Assembly: GCA_015183035.1 (NCBI GenBank)
Contig: JACZZP010000020.1
Location: 372,001 to 436,000, forward strand
Direction: 5' to 3'
DNA: 64,000 nucleotides
Source: Meloidogyne chitwoodi
Lineage: Eukaryota > Nematoda > Chromadorea > Rhabditida > Meloidogynidae
A program made the position numbers and the translations under genes. This document shows positions 26,881 through 36,896 of this stretch, piece after piece (position 1 is the stretch's first letter; each line of letters starts with the position of its first letter). The notes under the pieces were generated by a model. It was not told the DNA's origin and did no database searches. It was given only the letters and a program-made list of their open reading frames with translations.

Positions 26881-27389
26881 ATGTGATTTTACAACTCTTA
26901 TACCATCCAATTAAAATATCTCACAAAGGTATAACTTTATCCATTATAAAACAATTATTTTAATTTTTATATTATTATTTTTTAATAATTTTTAAATTTG
27001 TTAATTTCTCAATTAGCATACCAAAGCATTTAAAAATTTGATTTAAAAATTCTTAATTAATATACAAAACTTTAATAATATTGTTGCCTTTACCTAAACA
27101 TCTATTTAGGTATCTGATATTTCTTATTAAAATATTTTTCTAATAAAATTAATTTTAAATTATTATTTATATTTTATTTAATTTTTTTTAATTATTTTTA
27201 TTAGTTCAGACTACTATTTAATTATTTTAATACATTTTAGTCAAAATGCATTAATATTCAGTTGACATTTAACTTTTTAATAATTGTATTAGTTTTTTTT
27301 TAATTTCTTTTTATTTTTTTTAAATAAAATTAAAACAAAATTTTTATTTTTTAAATATATTTTTATTAAATTATTTATTTAGTAATGAA
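26881..27389. other. AT-rich intergenic DNA
   Basis: No gene or clear repeat is seen. Confidence 0.45.
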
Positions 27390-27889
27390 TGCCTTTATAT
27401 CGAATTTAAGTTCTTCCTTTAATGCCTTGATTTTTTTTTTAATTTAAAATATAAAAGTTTTAAAAATATAATATTTATTTAATGTTTTTAAAAAATTGAT
27501 TGCATTGATATTTAATTTATTTTAATTTTATTTTAAGTATAAAATATATTTTATTAAATTATCTATTAATGTTGTAATTCATGATAATGATTTCTCTACA
27601 TATTAACTTCCGTTTTAATTATTTTAAAAAATTAATTGTGTTGTTATTTTTTTTTATTTATATTTATTTCAATAGGTATGTAGAATTTTTATATTATTTT
27701 TAATTAATATATTAATTTATATAATTATACTAAAAATGATATTATTTGTTTTTATTTAATTTAATTTAAAATAAAAAAATAAAATTTTTTAATTATATAT
27801 GCAATTTATTAATAAAATTTTATATGTCACATACTCAGTCATTGTATATAGAATTCAATTTAATATTTAATTGTTGATTTAATTTTAAA
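27390..27889 (+). repeat. Left direct repeat flanking the 52 bp satellite
   Basis: Diverged copy of 29413-30000. Shared landmarks in order are GCCTTTATATCGAATTTAAG (GCCTTTATATCTAATTTAAG on the right), TTTTAAAAAATTGATTGCAT, TTTTATTAAATTATCTATTA and AATTCATGA.AAT. The same sequence on both sides suggests the array expanded inside, or between copies of, a duplicated unit. Confidence 0.7.
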
Positions 27890-29412
27890 TTATTAAAATA
27901 ATTTTAATAATTAAAAATATTTTTATTATTTTTTTTTTTAATTATTAAAATAATTTTAATAATTAAAAATATTTTTATTATTTTTTTTTTAATTATTAAA
28001 ATAATTTTAATAATTAAAAATATTTTTATTATTTTTTTTTTAATTATTAAAATAATTTTAATAATTAAAAATATTTTTATTATTTTTTTTTTAATTATTA
28101 AAATAATTTTATTAATTAAAAATATTTTTATTATTTTTTTTTTAATTATTAAAATAATTTTATTAATTAAAAATATTTTTATTATTTTTTTTTTTAATTA
28201 TTAAAATAATTTTAATAATTAAAAATATTTTTATTATTTTTTTTTTTAATTATTAAAATAATTTTAATAATTAAAAATATTTTTATTATTTTTTTTTTAA
28301 TTATTAAAATAATTTTAATAATTAAAAATATTTTTATTATTTTTTTTTTAATTATTAAAATAATTTTAATAATTAAAAAAATATTTTTATTATTTTTTTT
28401 TAATTATTAAAATAATTTTAATAATTAAAAATATTTTTATTATTTTTTTTTAATTATTAAAATAATTTTAATAATTAAAAATATTTTTATTATTTTTTTT
28501 TAATTATTAAAATAATTTTAATAATTAAAAATATTTTTATTATTTTTTTTTTTAATTATTAAAATAATTTTAATAATTAAAAATATTTTTATTATTTTTT
28601 TTTTAATTATTAAAATAATTTTAATAATTAAAAATATGTTTATTATTTTTTTTTAATTATTAAAATAATTTTAATAATTAAAAATATGTTTATTATTTTT
28701 TTTTATTATTAAAATAATTTTAATAATTAAAAATATTTTTATTATTTTTTTTTTAATTATTAAAATAATTTTAATAATTAAAAATATTTTTATTATTTTT
28801 TTTTTAATTATTAAAATAATTTTAATAATTAAAAATATTTTTATTATTTTTTTTTTAATTATTAAAATAATTTTAATAATTAAAAATATTTTTATTATTT
28901 TTTTTTAATTATTAAAATAATTTTAATAATTAAAAATATTTTTATTATTTTTTTTTTAATTATTAAAATAATTTTAATAATTAAAAATATGTTTATTATT
29001 TTTTTTTAATTATTAAAATAATTTTAATAATTAAAAATATGTTTATTATTTTTTTTTATTATTAAAATAATTTTAATAATTAAAAATATTTTTATTATTT
29101 TTTTTTAATTATTAAAATAATTTTAATAATTAAAAATATTTTTATTATTTTTTTTTTAATTATTAAAATAATTTTAATAATTAAAAATATTTTTATTATT
29201 TTTTTTTTAATTATTAAAATAATTTTAATAATTAAAAATATTTTTATTATTTTTTTTTTAATTATTAAAATAATTTTAATAATTAAAAATATTTTTATTA
29301 TTTTTTTTTAATTATTAAAATAATTTTAATAATTAAAAATATTTTTATTATTTTTTTTTTAATTATTAAAATAATTTTAATAATTAAAAATATTTTTATT
29401 ATTTTTTTTTTA
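27890..29412. repeat. 51-53 bp satellite array, about 29 copies
   Basis: Head-to-tail repeats of a unit reading AATTATTAAAATAATTTTAA, TAATTAAAAATATTTTTATT, A, then 8-12 T. The unit holds an internal palindrome (AATTATTAAAATAATTTTAATAATT), so each monomer can form a hairpin. Copies are nearly identical. Variation is mostly the length of the T tract, plus a TATTTTTA to TATGTTTA change shared by copies near 28640-28700 and 28985-29050. That recurring variant pair hints at a higher-order block duplicated inside the array. Three more degenerate copies sit at 38147-38290. Confidence 0.95.
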
Positions 29413-30000
29413 AATTATTTATCTATTAATTAAAGCCTTTATATCTAATTTAAGATCGCCACTTTTTCGTCTTGAATTTTTTTTATTTATTATATAAGTT
29501 TTATAAATATAATATTTTTTAATAATGTTTTTAAAAAATCGATTTCATGGATATTTAATTTTATTTTAAGTATAAAAAATATATTTTATTAAATTATCTA
29601 TTAATTTTGTAATTCATGACAATTTCTCCATTAATTTATAGTGTATTTATTTGTTTAATTAAAAAAAAATTGTTGTAGATTGTATAATATTTATTTAATA
29701 ATGTTTTTAAAAAATAAATTGCGTTGATATTTTATTTTTTATTTAAAATTATTTAAATAGGTATGTAGTATTTTTATATTATTTTTAATAAATAAATATA
29801 TTAATTTATACTTTAAAATTATATTGTTTTTTATTTAATTAAATTAATTTATTTTATTTATTTTTATTTAAAATTATAAGTAATTAAATAAAATTTTTAA
29901 TTTTATATACAATTTATTAATAAAATTATATGTCATATGTTCATCCATTGTATATAATTAGTTGTCAAATTAATAATTAATTTAATTTTAAATTTTTTAA
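29413..30000 (+). repeat. Right direct repeat flanking the 52 bp satellite
   Basis: Partner of 27390-27889. It contains a second partial tandem copy (about 29670-29960) of the same landmarks, including GTATGTAGTATTTTTATATT and TTTATATACAATTTATTAATAA-like sequence. Confidence 0.65.
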
Positions 30001-30301
30001 ATTAATTAATTATTAATAAAGTTGTTTTATTTATTTTATTAATTTATTTTAAATTGATCTAAGATTTTATTAACAATAAATAATAAATTTATAATAAATT
30101 ATTAATTTAATAATTATTTTATTTGTTTTAATTAATATTTAATTTATAAACATGCACATATTGAGGTAATTTATGTTAAATGTTGTTTGTAATTATATTT
30201 TATTTATTTAAGGTTAATAAAAATTAATAAAAGGAGTTTTATTTTTATTTGGTTCGCGAGGAGATGAATGAAAAAAGAAATGAATTTTCTGTACTTTTAT
30301 A
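30001..30301. other. AT-rich intergenic DNA
   Basis: No gene is seen. A small GC-richer patch near 30250-30265 (TTCGCGAGGAG) is unexplained. Confidence 0.45.
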
Positions 30302-30364
30302 CTAACCAAACATGAGAGAAATAAAAAAGAAGTGAAAACATGAAAATAAAATTAAAGCTCTCAT
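30302..30364 (-). CDS. Possible signal-peptide-like micro-ORF (20 aa)
   Basis: ATG at 30364 opens a frame starting MRALILFSCFHFFFISLMF, which is typical of a secretion signal, and then meets TAG. The stop lies within GGTTAGTAT, a plausible splice donor (GTTAGT), so this could be the first exon of a small secreted protein. I could not find a matching acceptor exon downstream. It lies on the same strand as, and 263 bp downstream of, the cysteine-rich peptide gene at 30628-30792. A chance ORF is the main alternative. Confidence 0.2.
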   Translation of the reverse strand: MRALILFSCFHFFFISLMFG

Positions 30365-30565
30365 TATTAATATTTTCAGTGAAATTACCTCATTATAAAA
30401 AGTCTTTTATATACAATTTATTGATAATTTTATCACATGTAAAAATAAATTAATTCTATTATAATAAATTATTTTAATCACAAAATTAAAAAACACTCAA
30501 AAACAATGAAATGTAGATTTATTAAAGTTTATTAAAATATTTTTAATTATTATTAATTCAATTAT

Positions 30566-30571
30566 TTTATT
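30566..30571 (-). promoter_or_regulatory. Candidate polyadenylation signal AATAAA
   Basis: AATAAA on the minus strand, 56 bp past the stop codon of the cysteine-rich peptide gene. The hexamer is common by chance in DNA this AT-rich. Confidence 0.3.
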
Positions 30572-30627
30572 TATGACAAAAAATATTTGAATCAGGACTT
30601 TTTTTAACCTTTTTTAACACTTCATTT

Positions 30628-30792
30628 TTAAAGACAAACTCCACCATACAAATCAACACTACAATGGCTACAGCATTCTTTCTTTCCTAGATCACAATAA
30701 CTATAGGGCGGAAGACATTTCTGAGTATTAATTTGATTTAAATAAATAATAAAAATATAAAATAGAAGAATTATAAATATTTTAGAATTCAT
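30628..30792 (-). CDS. Secreted six-cysteine knottin-like peptide (54 aa)
   Basis: Intronless frame from ATG at 30792 to TAA at 30628. Residues 1-23 form a clear signal peptide: MNSK, then a long run of Ile/Leu/Phe/Tyr, then a polar NQINT end. The remaining 31 residues hold six cysteines spaced C26-x6-C33-x6-C40-C41-x2-C44-x8-C53, the spacing expected of an inhibitor-cystine-knot (knottin) fold. The mature part also has Pro-Pro and Gly-Gly turns. Base composition across the mature part is much richer in G/C than the flanks, as expected for selected coding sequence. The frame is too short for ORF finders with a 60-codon cut-off. The family includes antimicrobial peptides, ion-channel toxins, protease inhibitors and signalling ligands. 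Nothing here tells which, so no activity is claimed. An AATAAA lies 56 bp downstream of the stop. Confidence 0.7.
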   Translation of the reverse strand: MNSKIFIILLFYIFIIYLNQINTQKCLPPYSYCDLGKKECCSHCSVDLYGGVCL

Positions 30793-32052
30793 TTAAATAT
30801 AATATTTATTAATTATTTAAAAAATATTTTATTTTAATTTTTATTTAAAAATGAAAAATAAATTTAGTTATTTATATATCATCTACTTGTTTCTTCATTT
30901 TTTTAAATTTATAAAAAATTTATTTATTTAACCTTTTTACTTAAATTATTGGGAAAACAATATTTAGATAACCCAATAAAATATTTAAAAAAATTTTTTA
31001 TTTAAAAATCCAACACATTAAAATTATAAAAAATATAAACTGTAATTTACTACAAAGTTATACTACAAAGTTGTATTAATTTTATGTTTTATTCTATAAT
31101 AAAAATTTTTATTGTTAACGAAAAAAATTCTTTGGCCTCAAAATATTTTTTAATAAATTTAATTATTTGTATAGCTAATAATAAAATTTATTTTTTTCAA
31201 AATTTTTTAAACAAATAAAATATAAAATTAAATAATTTTATAATAGCACTTAATAATTTTTAAAAAAAAATTAAATAAGAATTGGATTTTTTTAATTTAA
31301 AAATTTAATATTTTTTAATTTTATTTAAATAAGTTAATTAATTTAATTAAAAAAGATCAAATAATTTAATATACTTTTTTAAGTTTTATTTGAAAAATTT
31401 TTTTATGACTTATCACACAAATTTTATTATTTAATTTACATATTTAATTTATAAATTTAATTAAAGTTTATTATTTAATAATTTATTTTAAAAATTAATT
31501 GTTGCACTAATTAATTTAATTTTTTTTTAAATTTAATTTAATTTTAATACCTAGTAGTATTATATTATTTTTAATAAATGCAGACGTTTATTATTTTAAT
31601 TTCTTTACAATTTAAAATAAAAAATTTTTACTTTTGTATTTTTTTCTCTATTTTTTATTAAACATTTAACTAACAATAAGTAGTAATAGCTTTTTATTAA
31701 AAACAATTGATTATGCAACATTTTCAATTGAAAAATTTTCTTTATAGTCTATTTATTTATTTTAAAATATTTATTTTTTTAAATATAAAATTATTTTTTC
31801 TTTTTTTTTAATTTTTTGATCATTTTTCAAGTTGAATAAAAATATTTTTTTTTAATTTCCTAGTGTAGAAAATAATATTAAAAAAAATTACTGCCCTGAT
31901 TATTTTTTCTTTTTTAATTCTTAATAAAAATAGATAAATTAAAATAATATTTTTAAAATTTTATTATTTTTTTTAAATTTTATTTTTTGATAAATTGATT
32001 TTTAAAATTTACTTTTATATCTTTTTATATTTAATTCATTAATTCAAGCCTG
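30793..32052. other. AT-rich intergenic DNA between two small genes
   Basis: The upstream regions of both the minus-strand peptide gene and the plus-strand gene at 32053 lie here. I see no distinct promoter motif above background and no further gene. Confidence 0.5.
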
Positions 32053-32679
32053 ATGGCATTCGGCACTAAAGTTAGGGTCATAATTAACACCATTTATTTG
32101 CCAAAATACGGAAAGGTTAGCGAAGACCGTTGTGAGATTGAAATACATCATGGATGTAATGTAGCTACTCTTATTAATTTAGTTAGATTTCAGGTATATT
32201 TTTAATAATTTATTAAAACACGTTAGCCAGTTGGGTGCGAGATAGGCCTTTTTGAGTATCATCAAATTGAGTACATCCTAGTTAAAGTGGCCAGTACTTT
32301 ACCGGCTCTGTTTCTCAACCGGATGCCAATAAAAAAAAATAAAAATAATATAAAATAATTTTTTAAGTTAGCAAATGAGAATGGCACTGTTTGGGACAAT
32401 AATACACAATTTCGGGTAAATATTTAATTTTATCAAACACAAAATTTTTTATAAAAATTAAATTATATTTAAAATATAAGAATTTATTATTAATTCTTTA
32501 ATTTATTAAATTTAATTTTTAGGTTTATCAAAATGGACAAGAACAGTCAATGAATACAAGCATTTACGAAAATCGGTTTTTATAAATTTAAAAAAATAAT
32601 AAATTTTTAATTAATTTTTTAAATTTATTTTTTTAATTTCAGAATGTATATTATTGACGCAATTGAATATAGAGATTAA
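32053..32679 (+). CDS. Four-exon gene, 92 aa protein of unknown function
   Basis: Exons 32053-32193, 32368-32415, 32523-32575 and 32643-32679 join in phase (0, 0, 2) through GT..AG introns of 174, 107 and 67 bp and end in TAA. Exon base composition is strikingly higher in G/C than the introns. The protein starts MAFGTKVRVIINTIYLPKYG. It then has a strand-like stretch with a CEIEIHHGCNVATL motif (residues 27-40), a likely helix (about 38-52), and strand-like FRVYQNG and MYIIDAIEYRD ends. The alternation of strand, hairpin, helix and strands recalls a small beta-grasp (ubiquitin-like) domain, but there is no C-terminal di-glycine and I recognise no family. There is no signal peptide or membrane segment. 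Start choice: the first ATG, just after an AAG that could accept a trans-spliced leader. Confidence 0.65.
32221..32332. other. GC-rich block inside intron 1
   Basis: About 110 bp of balanced composition within a 174 bp intron whose ends are A/T. Stops interrupt the plus-strand frames. On the minus strand, the frame reading DVLNLMILKKAYLAPNWLT, with stops just before it, looks like decayed coding sequence, possibly from a mobile element. CCGG and GGCC pairs could also form stems. Its origin is unknown; an inserted fragment or an intronic RNA are both possible. Confidence 0.4.
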
Positions 32680-34297
32680 TTTAAAATTTATAAAAATAAT
32701 AATATATTTTTAATTTTGCATTTACTTAACATATTTTTATATAATTTTTTATTTAATTTTAAATTATTTTTTAATAAATTAACTATTAAAATTTTTATTA
32801 TTATTATATTTTTGTTGCTTAATACTCACATTTACCTCTGTTTTGATAAAATAATTTAAATTTTTTAATAAAATTAAAAAAAAATTTTTCAATAAAAATA
32901 TAAAATTATAAGTTTAAATAATTTATTAATATCTAAGCTTTATTTATTTAAAAATAATTTGTATATTTCTTGTTAAAATTATTTTTTAAATTGAAGCTAA
33001 AAAGGCGTTATTTTTAATTATTATTTTTATTTCCAAAATTATTTTTTGAATATTTAATAATTATTTAATCAAATATAATCAACAGAAAAATATATATTTT
33101 AATTAAAAATTTTTTTTAATTGCTTTGAGTTGTAGCGTTTGTTTCGAAACCATTTCTGTATTCGTTTTGCATATTTTTTTTAAATCTAATTTATAAATTA
33201 GTAGGGGTTAGATTTTAATTTTACATATAATTATATTATTTTATTAAATTTTTTCATTTATTTTTTACAATAAATAATTTAATAAATCTAATTTTAATTC
33301 TATATGAATTTATTAATATTTAAATTAATACTTTTAAATTGTTTTTGTTCCATCTATTTGATTTTAAAACATTGAAAACAGCAATTATATATTTATAAAC
33401 TTTTTATTATATACATATTTGAAATTTTAAAATATAAAAATTAAACAAAAAAAATTTTATAATATTTATACATCCAATTAATTTGCTAAAAAATCTTCTA
33501 ATGTATAAATATATTAAATAACATTCTAATTACCTATTCTAAATTATAAATATAAAATTAAAGTTGTTCAAATAAAAGTAGGGCAATCCTCCAATGTAGA
33601 ACATTTGGTTCCCTTCATTGCATTTTTGAAAATAAAATATTTCTATTATTATTAAAAAATTATTTAAATTAAAAAATTAATATTAATAAATATTTTAATT
33701 ATACTTTAATTATTTAAAAAAATATAATTTATAAAATTATATTTAAATCAACTCTATAAAGTAATTTTTTATTATAATAATTTGATTAATTTTTTAATTA
33801 TTATTTATCATATTATGTATATTAAATATTTTTTTTTTAATTTTAATAAATATATAAATTTTTATTCTTTATTTACTATATAATTAAATTTTTAAATAAT
33901 CGCATCTTTGTAGAAATTTCGATGTGCTGTTTCAGAATCGTTGCATAGAAGATAATTGTATAAATTTCAATTTTTTATTAATTTTTTCTTTTTTAATTAT
34001 ATAGCCCTGGCTTGATTTAAAAATTACTATAGCAAAATTTGCAGATAAATTTAAGGTCCCTTTAATTTATTTTATTTTTTTACTATAAAATATTTAAATT
34101 GCTTATTAAGTTATTTTTAAAAATTTAGTTCATTTATAAAAATTATTTTACAATTTTTTAGTTGATTTAAATTCGGCATTAACATTGATCTTTCAATTAG
34201 ATTATTTTACTTTATATAATTAAATTTATATTTTAAATTTATGCATAAGAAAGAAGTTGTCTAATGTAGGAAATTTTTACATACTAATATAATTAAG
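32680..34297. other. AT-rich intergenic DNA
   Basis: No gene is supported. 33280-33950 includes units of the dispersed family also seen at 14.7, 25.6 and 37.8 kb. Slightly GC-richer patches at 33120-33175, 33585-33630 and 33900-33960 have no readable frame. Confidence 0.45.
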
Positions 34298-35795
34298 TTC
34301 GACTTCGCGCGAAAAAAACTCTAGAGGTTTTTTGGAGACCCTGAGCATTTTGAAAGTTGTGGATCCTGGGGGGAACTTTTTGGTGCGCATTCTGAAAAAA
34401 TACGGATTTTTTGGTGCGGGTCTCGCATGGCACCGAAACGACCACGGTTGTTTCCGTATCTCGAAAAAGTTCAATAGAAAGGGGTAAAGGTCTTGCTTGG
34501 AGGGCACCCCGCGCCGATTAGTAGATTTTTTTGGAAAAAAAAAATTTTCAAAAATTTCAATTCTAAGGGGCGTTTTGCCCGTGAGACTGAAGTGTACAGC
34601 CCAGACTCTAATAGTTTTCTTAATTTCTAGCAAAAACGGATGGCTTTTTGAGGGAAATTCTTTGGGGATAATGGATAAACGAGTACGGGGAATTTTTTGG
34701 GAAGGGTTTTTTCAGTGCCAGAGTTGAGTGCGGCGCTGAACAATACGATTTTTTTAATGCCTTCATATAAAAATTTTTTTATTTTTTGATAATAAGTAAT
34801 GGGTTAAAAGAAAATGTTTTGTATGGGCCATTTTGTTGCCGAATGTTAATGCGGCACTGAAATGGACTTTTTGAACAGTTTTGTGAATATGATTTGGAAT
34901 TTTTGGGAGAATATGAAATCGAGTATGGGGATTTTTTTATGATAGGTCACTTTGGTGCCAAGTTCGAGTGTGGCACTGAAATGGCCGGTTGAAGTTTTAA
35001 ATTGGATTTTTGAGTGCGAAACTGAACCTGGGGGAGTTGAGTGTAGTTATTGTATTTGTAGCCAATAGATGTAGCTACAAAAAGTTTGTGAGACACTTGA
35101 ATCTTGGGATAAGATTAGGGGAGTTATGAGTCTTGAAATGGGGATCTGAACAGTTATTTGAACTTAACTTTGCGGGGAATTTTTTAAAATTTTTTTTGAT
35201 TAGGGATTTGTGTTTAGCATGTGTTTTTACCCCATAAAAGATAATTTTTTCAAAAAAATCGGAATAAAAATTTTGACATTATTTTCCAAAGGGGTACCCC
35301 TTTTGCTATATTTTCGGAAATTTTCAATTGACCTTTTCTTTGCGAGTTTTAATTGGATTTGAATGAAACAAATCTTATTAAATAAAGCAAAAAATTAGTT
35401 ATTTTTTGAGTGAAGAAAAAGTTGAAAAATTTTGAGGTTAGGGGTAGTTAGGGTCGATTTTTTGAAAATTTGAAATTTTTCGGTTTTTCGAAAAAATTTT
35501 GGAATTTTTGCCATGGGATCAGATTGAAAGTATTTTTATAAAATGAAGCATAATTTTTAACACCTAATAGTATTTTAAAATTTTCAAAAAAGGTTCCTTT
35601 TGAAAAAGATGATTTTTTTAAGTTTTGGTCATAAAATCTCATCTAAAATTTTGAAGCCAAAAATGCAAACATAAAAATTAATGTAATATTGGCAAATGAT
35701 ATATCATTTGAAAGCCCTTGATGAGCTGATTCTAAAAATATTTTTATTTAAATTCTTGAGCCATTTTTGACCAATTTACGGTTGGTCAACATTTG
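34298..35795. repeat. GC-richer island with degenerate ~120 bp repeats
   Basis: A core like GAGTGTGGCACTGAAATGGC recurs near 34725, 34850 and 34966, about 120 bp apart, each preceded by TTTTGGTGCC or TTCAGTGCC and followed by G-rich text with AATCGAGTATGGGGA. A further copy lies near 36703, beyond the minisatellite. Overlapping open frames on both strands (34277-34633 minus, 34497-34727 plus) have poor codon logic and no domain, so I treat them as chance. Probably a noncoding mobile-element remnant or satellite. Confidence 0.6.
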
Positions 35796-35799
35796 GGAT

Positions 35800-36620
35800 T
35801 ATGAGGTGATCCATCTATTATGAAGAAACAAGGGCCGAATGTCCGAGGTGATCCATCCGTAATAAAGAACCGAGGGCCGAAGGCCCGAGGTGATCCATAT
35901 ACAATGAAGAAACGAGGGCAGAAGACCCGAGGTGATCCATCTATAGTGAAGAAACGAGAGCCGATGGCCAGCGGTGATCCATCTGTTATAAAAAATGCGG
36001 GCCGAAGGCCCGAGGTGATCCATTTGTAATAAAGTAATGAGGGCCGAAGACCCGAGTTGAACGGAGGGCCGAAGGTCCGAGGTCTGACACCCATCTGCAA
36101 TAAAGAACCGAGGGCCGAAAGCCTGAGGTGTGACATCCATCTGTAATAAAGAAATGAGGGCCGAAGCCCCGAGGTGAAACACTCATCCGCAATGATGAAC
36201 CGAGGGCCGAAGGCCCGAGGAGAGCCATCCTTCTGAAATGTTGGAACCGAGGGCCGAAGGCCTGAGGTGAAACACTCATCCGCAATGATGAACCGAGGGC
36301 CGAAGGCCCGAGGAGAGCCATCCTTCTGAAATGATGGAACCGAGGGCCGAAGGCCCGAGTGATCCATCTGTAATGAAGAAATGAGGGCCGAAGGCCCGAG
36401 TGTGATCCATCTGTATTAAAGAACCGAGGGCCGAAGGCCCGAGGTGAAACCCCCATCTGCAATAATGGAAACGAGTGCCGAAGGCCCGAGCTTACATCCA
36501 TCATCAATAAAGGAACGAGGGCCGAAGGCCCAAGGTGATCCATGGTAGAACTGAGGCCGAAGGCCGAGATGATCCATCTGTAATAAAGAAACGAGGGCCG
36601 AATGCCCAAGTACTCCATCC
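35800..36620. repeat. GC-rich ~42 bp minisatellite with GGGCC-GAA-GGCCC core, about 19 copies
   Basis: The unit is a palindromic core (CGAGGGCCGAAGGCCCGAG) followed by an AT-rich linker (GTGATCCATCTGTAATAAAG or a variant such as TGAAACACTCATCCGCAATG). Successive cores start roughly 40-47 bp apart. A second-order block of two linker types is repeated around 36195-36345. Two paired bases of the core often change, yet the GAA centre is kept in nearly every copy. One isolated copy lies at 36785-36805. Several long open frames on the minus strand are by-products of the repeat. Confidence 0.95.
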
Positions 36621-36639
36621 ATCAGAATGATAAAACATT

Positions 36640-36840
36640 GGGACAATAGGTAATCGAGTATGGCGAATTCAATAAGCATTGTTATTTTGGTGCCCAAATT
36701 GAGTGTGGCACTGAAATGGCCAAATAAATTTAAAAAAGCCGTGATTTAATAGGGATAATGGGAAATCGACTATTATGAAGGTGCGAGGGCCGAAGGCCCG
36801 AGGTGTAACAAACATGGGACCCCCGCACATTTAACAAGAA
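36640..36840. repeat. Distal copy of the ~120 bp repeat and solitary minisatellite unit
   Basis: 36645-36725 (AATCGAGTATGGCGAATT, TTTGGTGCCCAAATTGAGTG, GGCACTGAAATGGCC) matches the units at 34.7-35.0 kb. It is followed by GTGCGAGGGCCGAAGGCCCG, one unit of the minisatellite core. This brackets the minisatellite within the 120 bp repeat family. Confidence 0.7.
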
Positions 36841-36858
36841 TATTTAAAACTTCTAGCA

Positions 36859-36896
36859 GCGCGCGAAGCGCGCCCCAAAGCCCGACAGGGCTTTTT
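36859..36896. other. Two adjacent GC hairpins ending in a T run
   Basis: GCGCGC-GAA-GCGCGC (36859-36873) is followed at once by AAAGCCC-GACA-GGGCTTT (36877-36894) and further T. The form is like an intrinsic terminator, but the setting is eukaryotic. It marks the right edge of the GC-richer island, so it may be the end of a mobile element. Confidence 0.6.

Noticed and set aside
27890..29412. CRISPR-like array
   Set aside because: Periodic, but there are no unique spacers: monomers are contiguous and identical, the genome is eukaryotic and no cas genes are present.
32221..32332. Possible U2 snRNA-like gene (GGCCTTTTTGAG then ATCAA)
   Set aside because: Resembles the start of U2 only over a short GGCCTTTT..ATCAA stretch. 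The branch-point-pairing GTAGTA and the later stem loops are absent.
34277..34727. Open frames of 118 codons (minus) and 76 codons (plus) overlapping each other
   Set aside because: Antisense overlap inside a repeat-derived GC-richer island, no domain, no splice or start context.
35448..35642. 64-codon minus-strand frame
   Set aside because: Low-complexity Lys/Phe/Asn translation of A/T-rich repeat sequence, with no recognisable features.
35786..36697. Long overlapping minus-strand frames (193, 127, 210 and 93 codons) and a 69-codon plus frame
   Set aside because: They lie in the GC-rich minisatellite. The unit is stop-free in several frames at once and the predicted proteins simply repeat the unit (GPSAL/LRPSF patterns).
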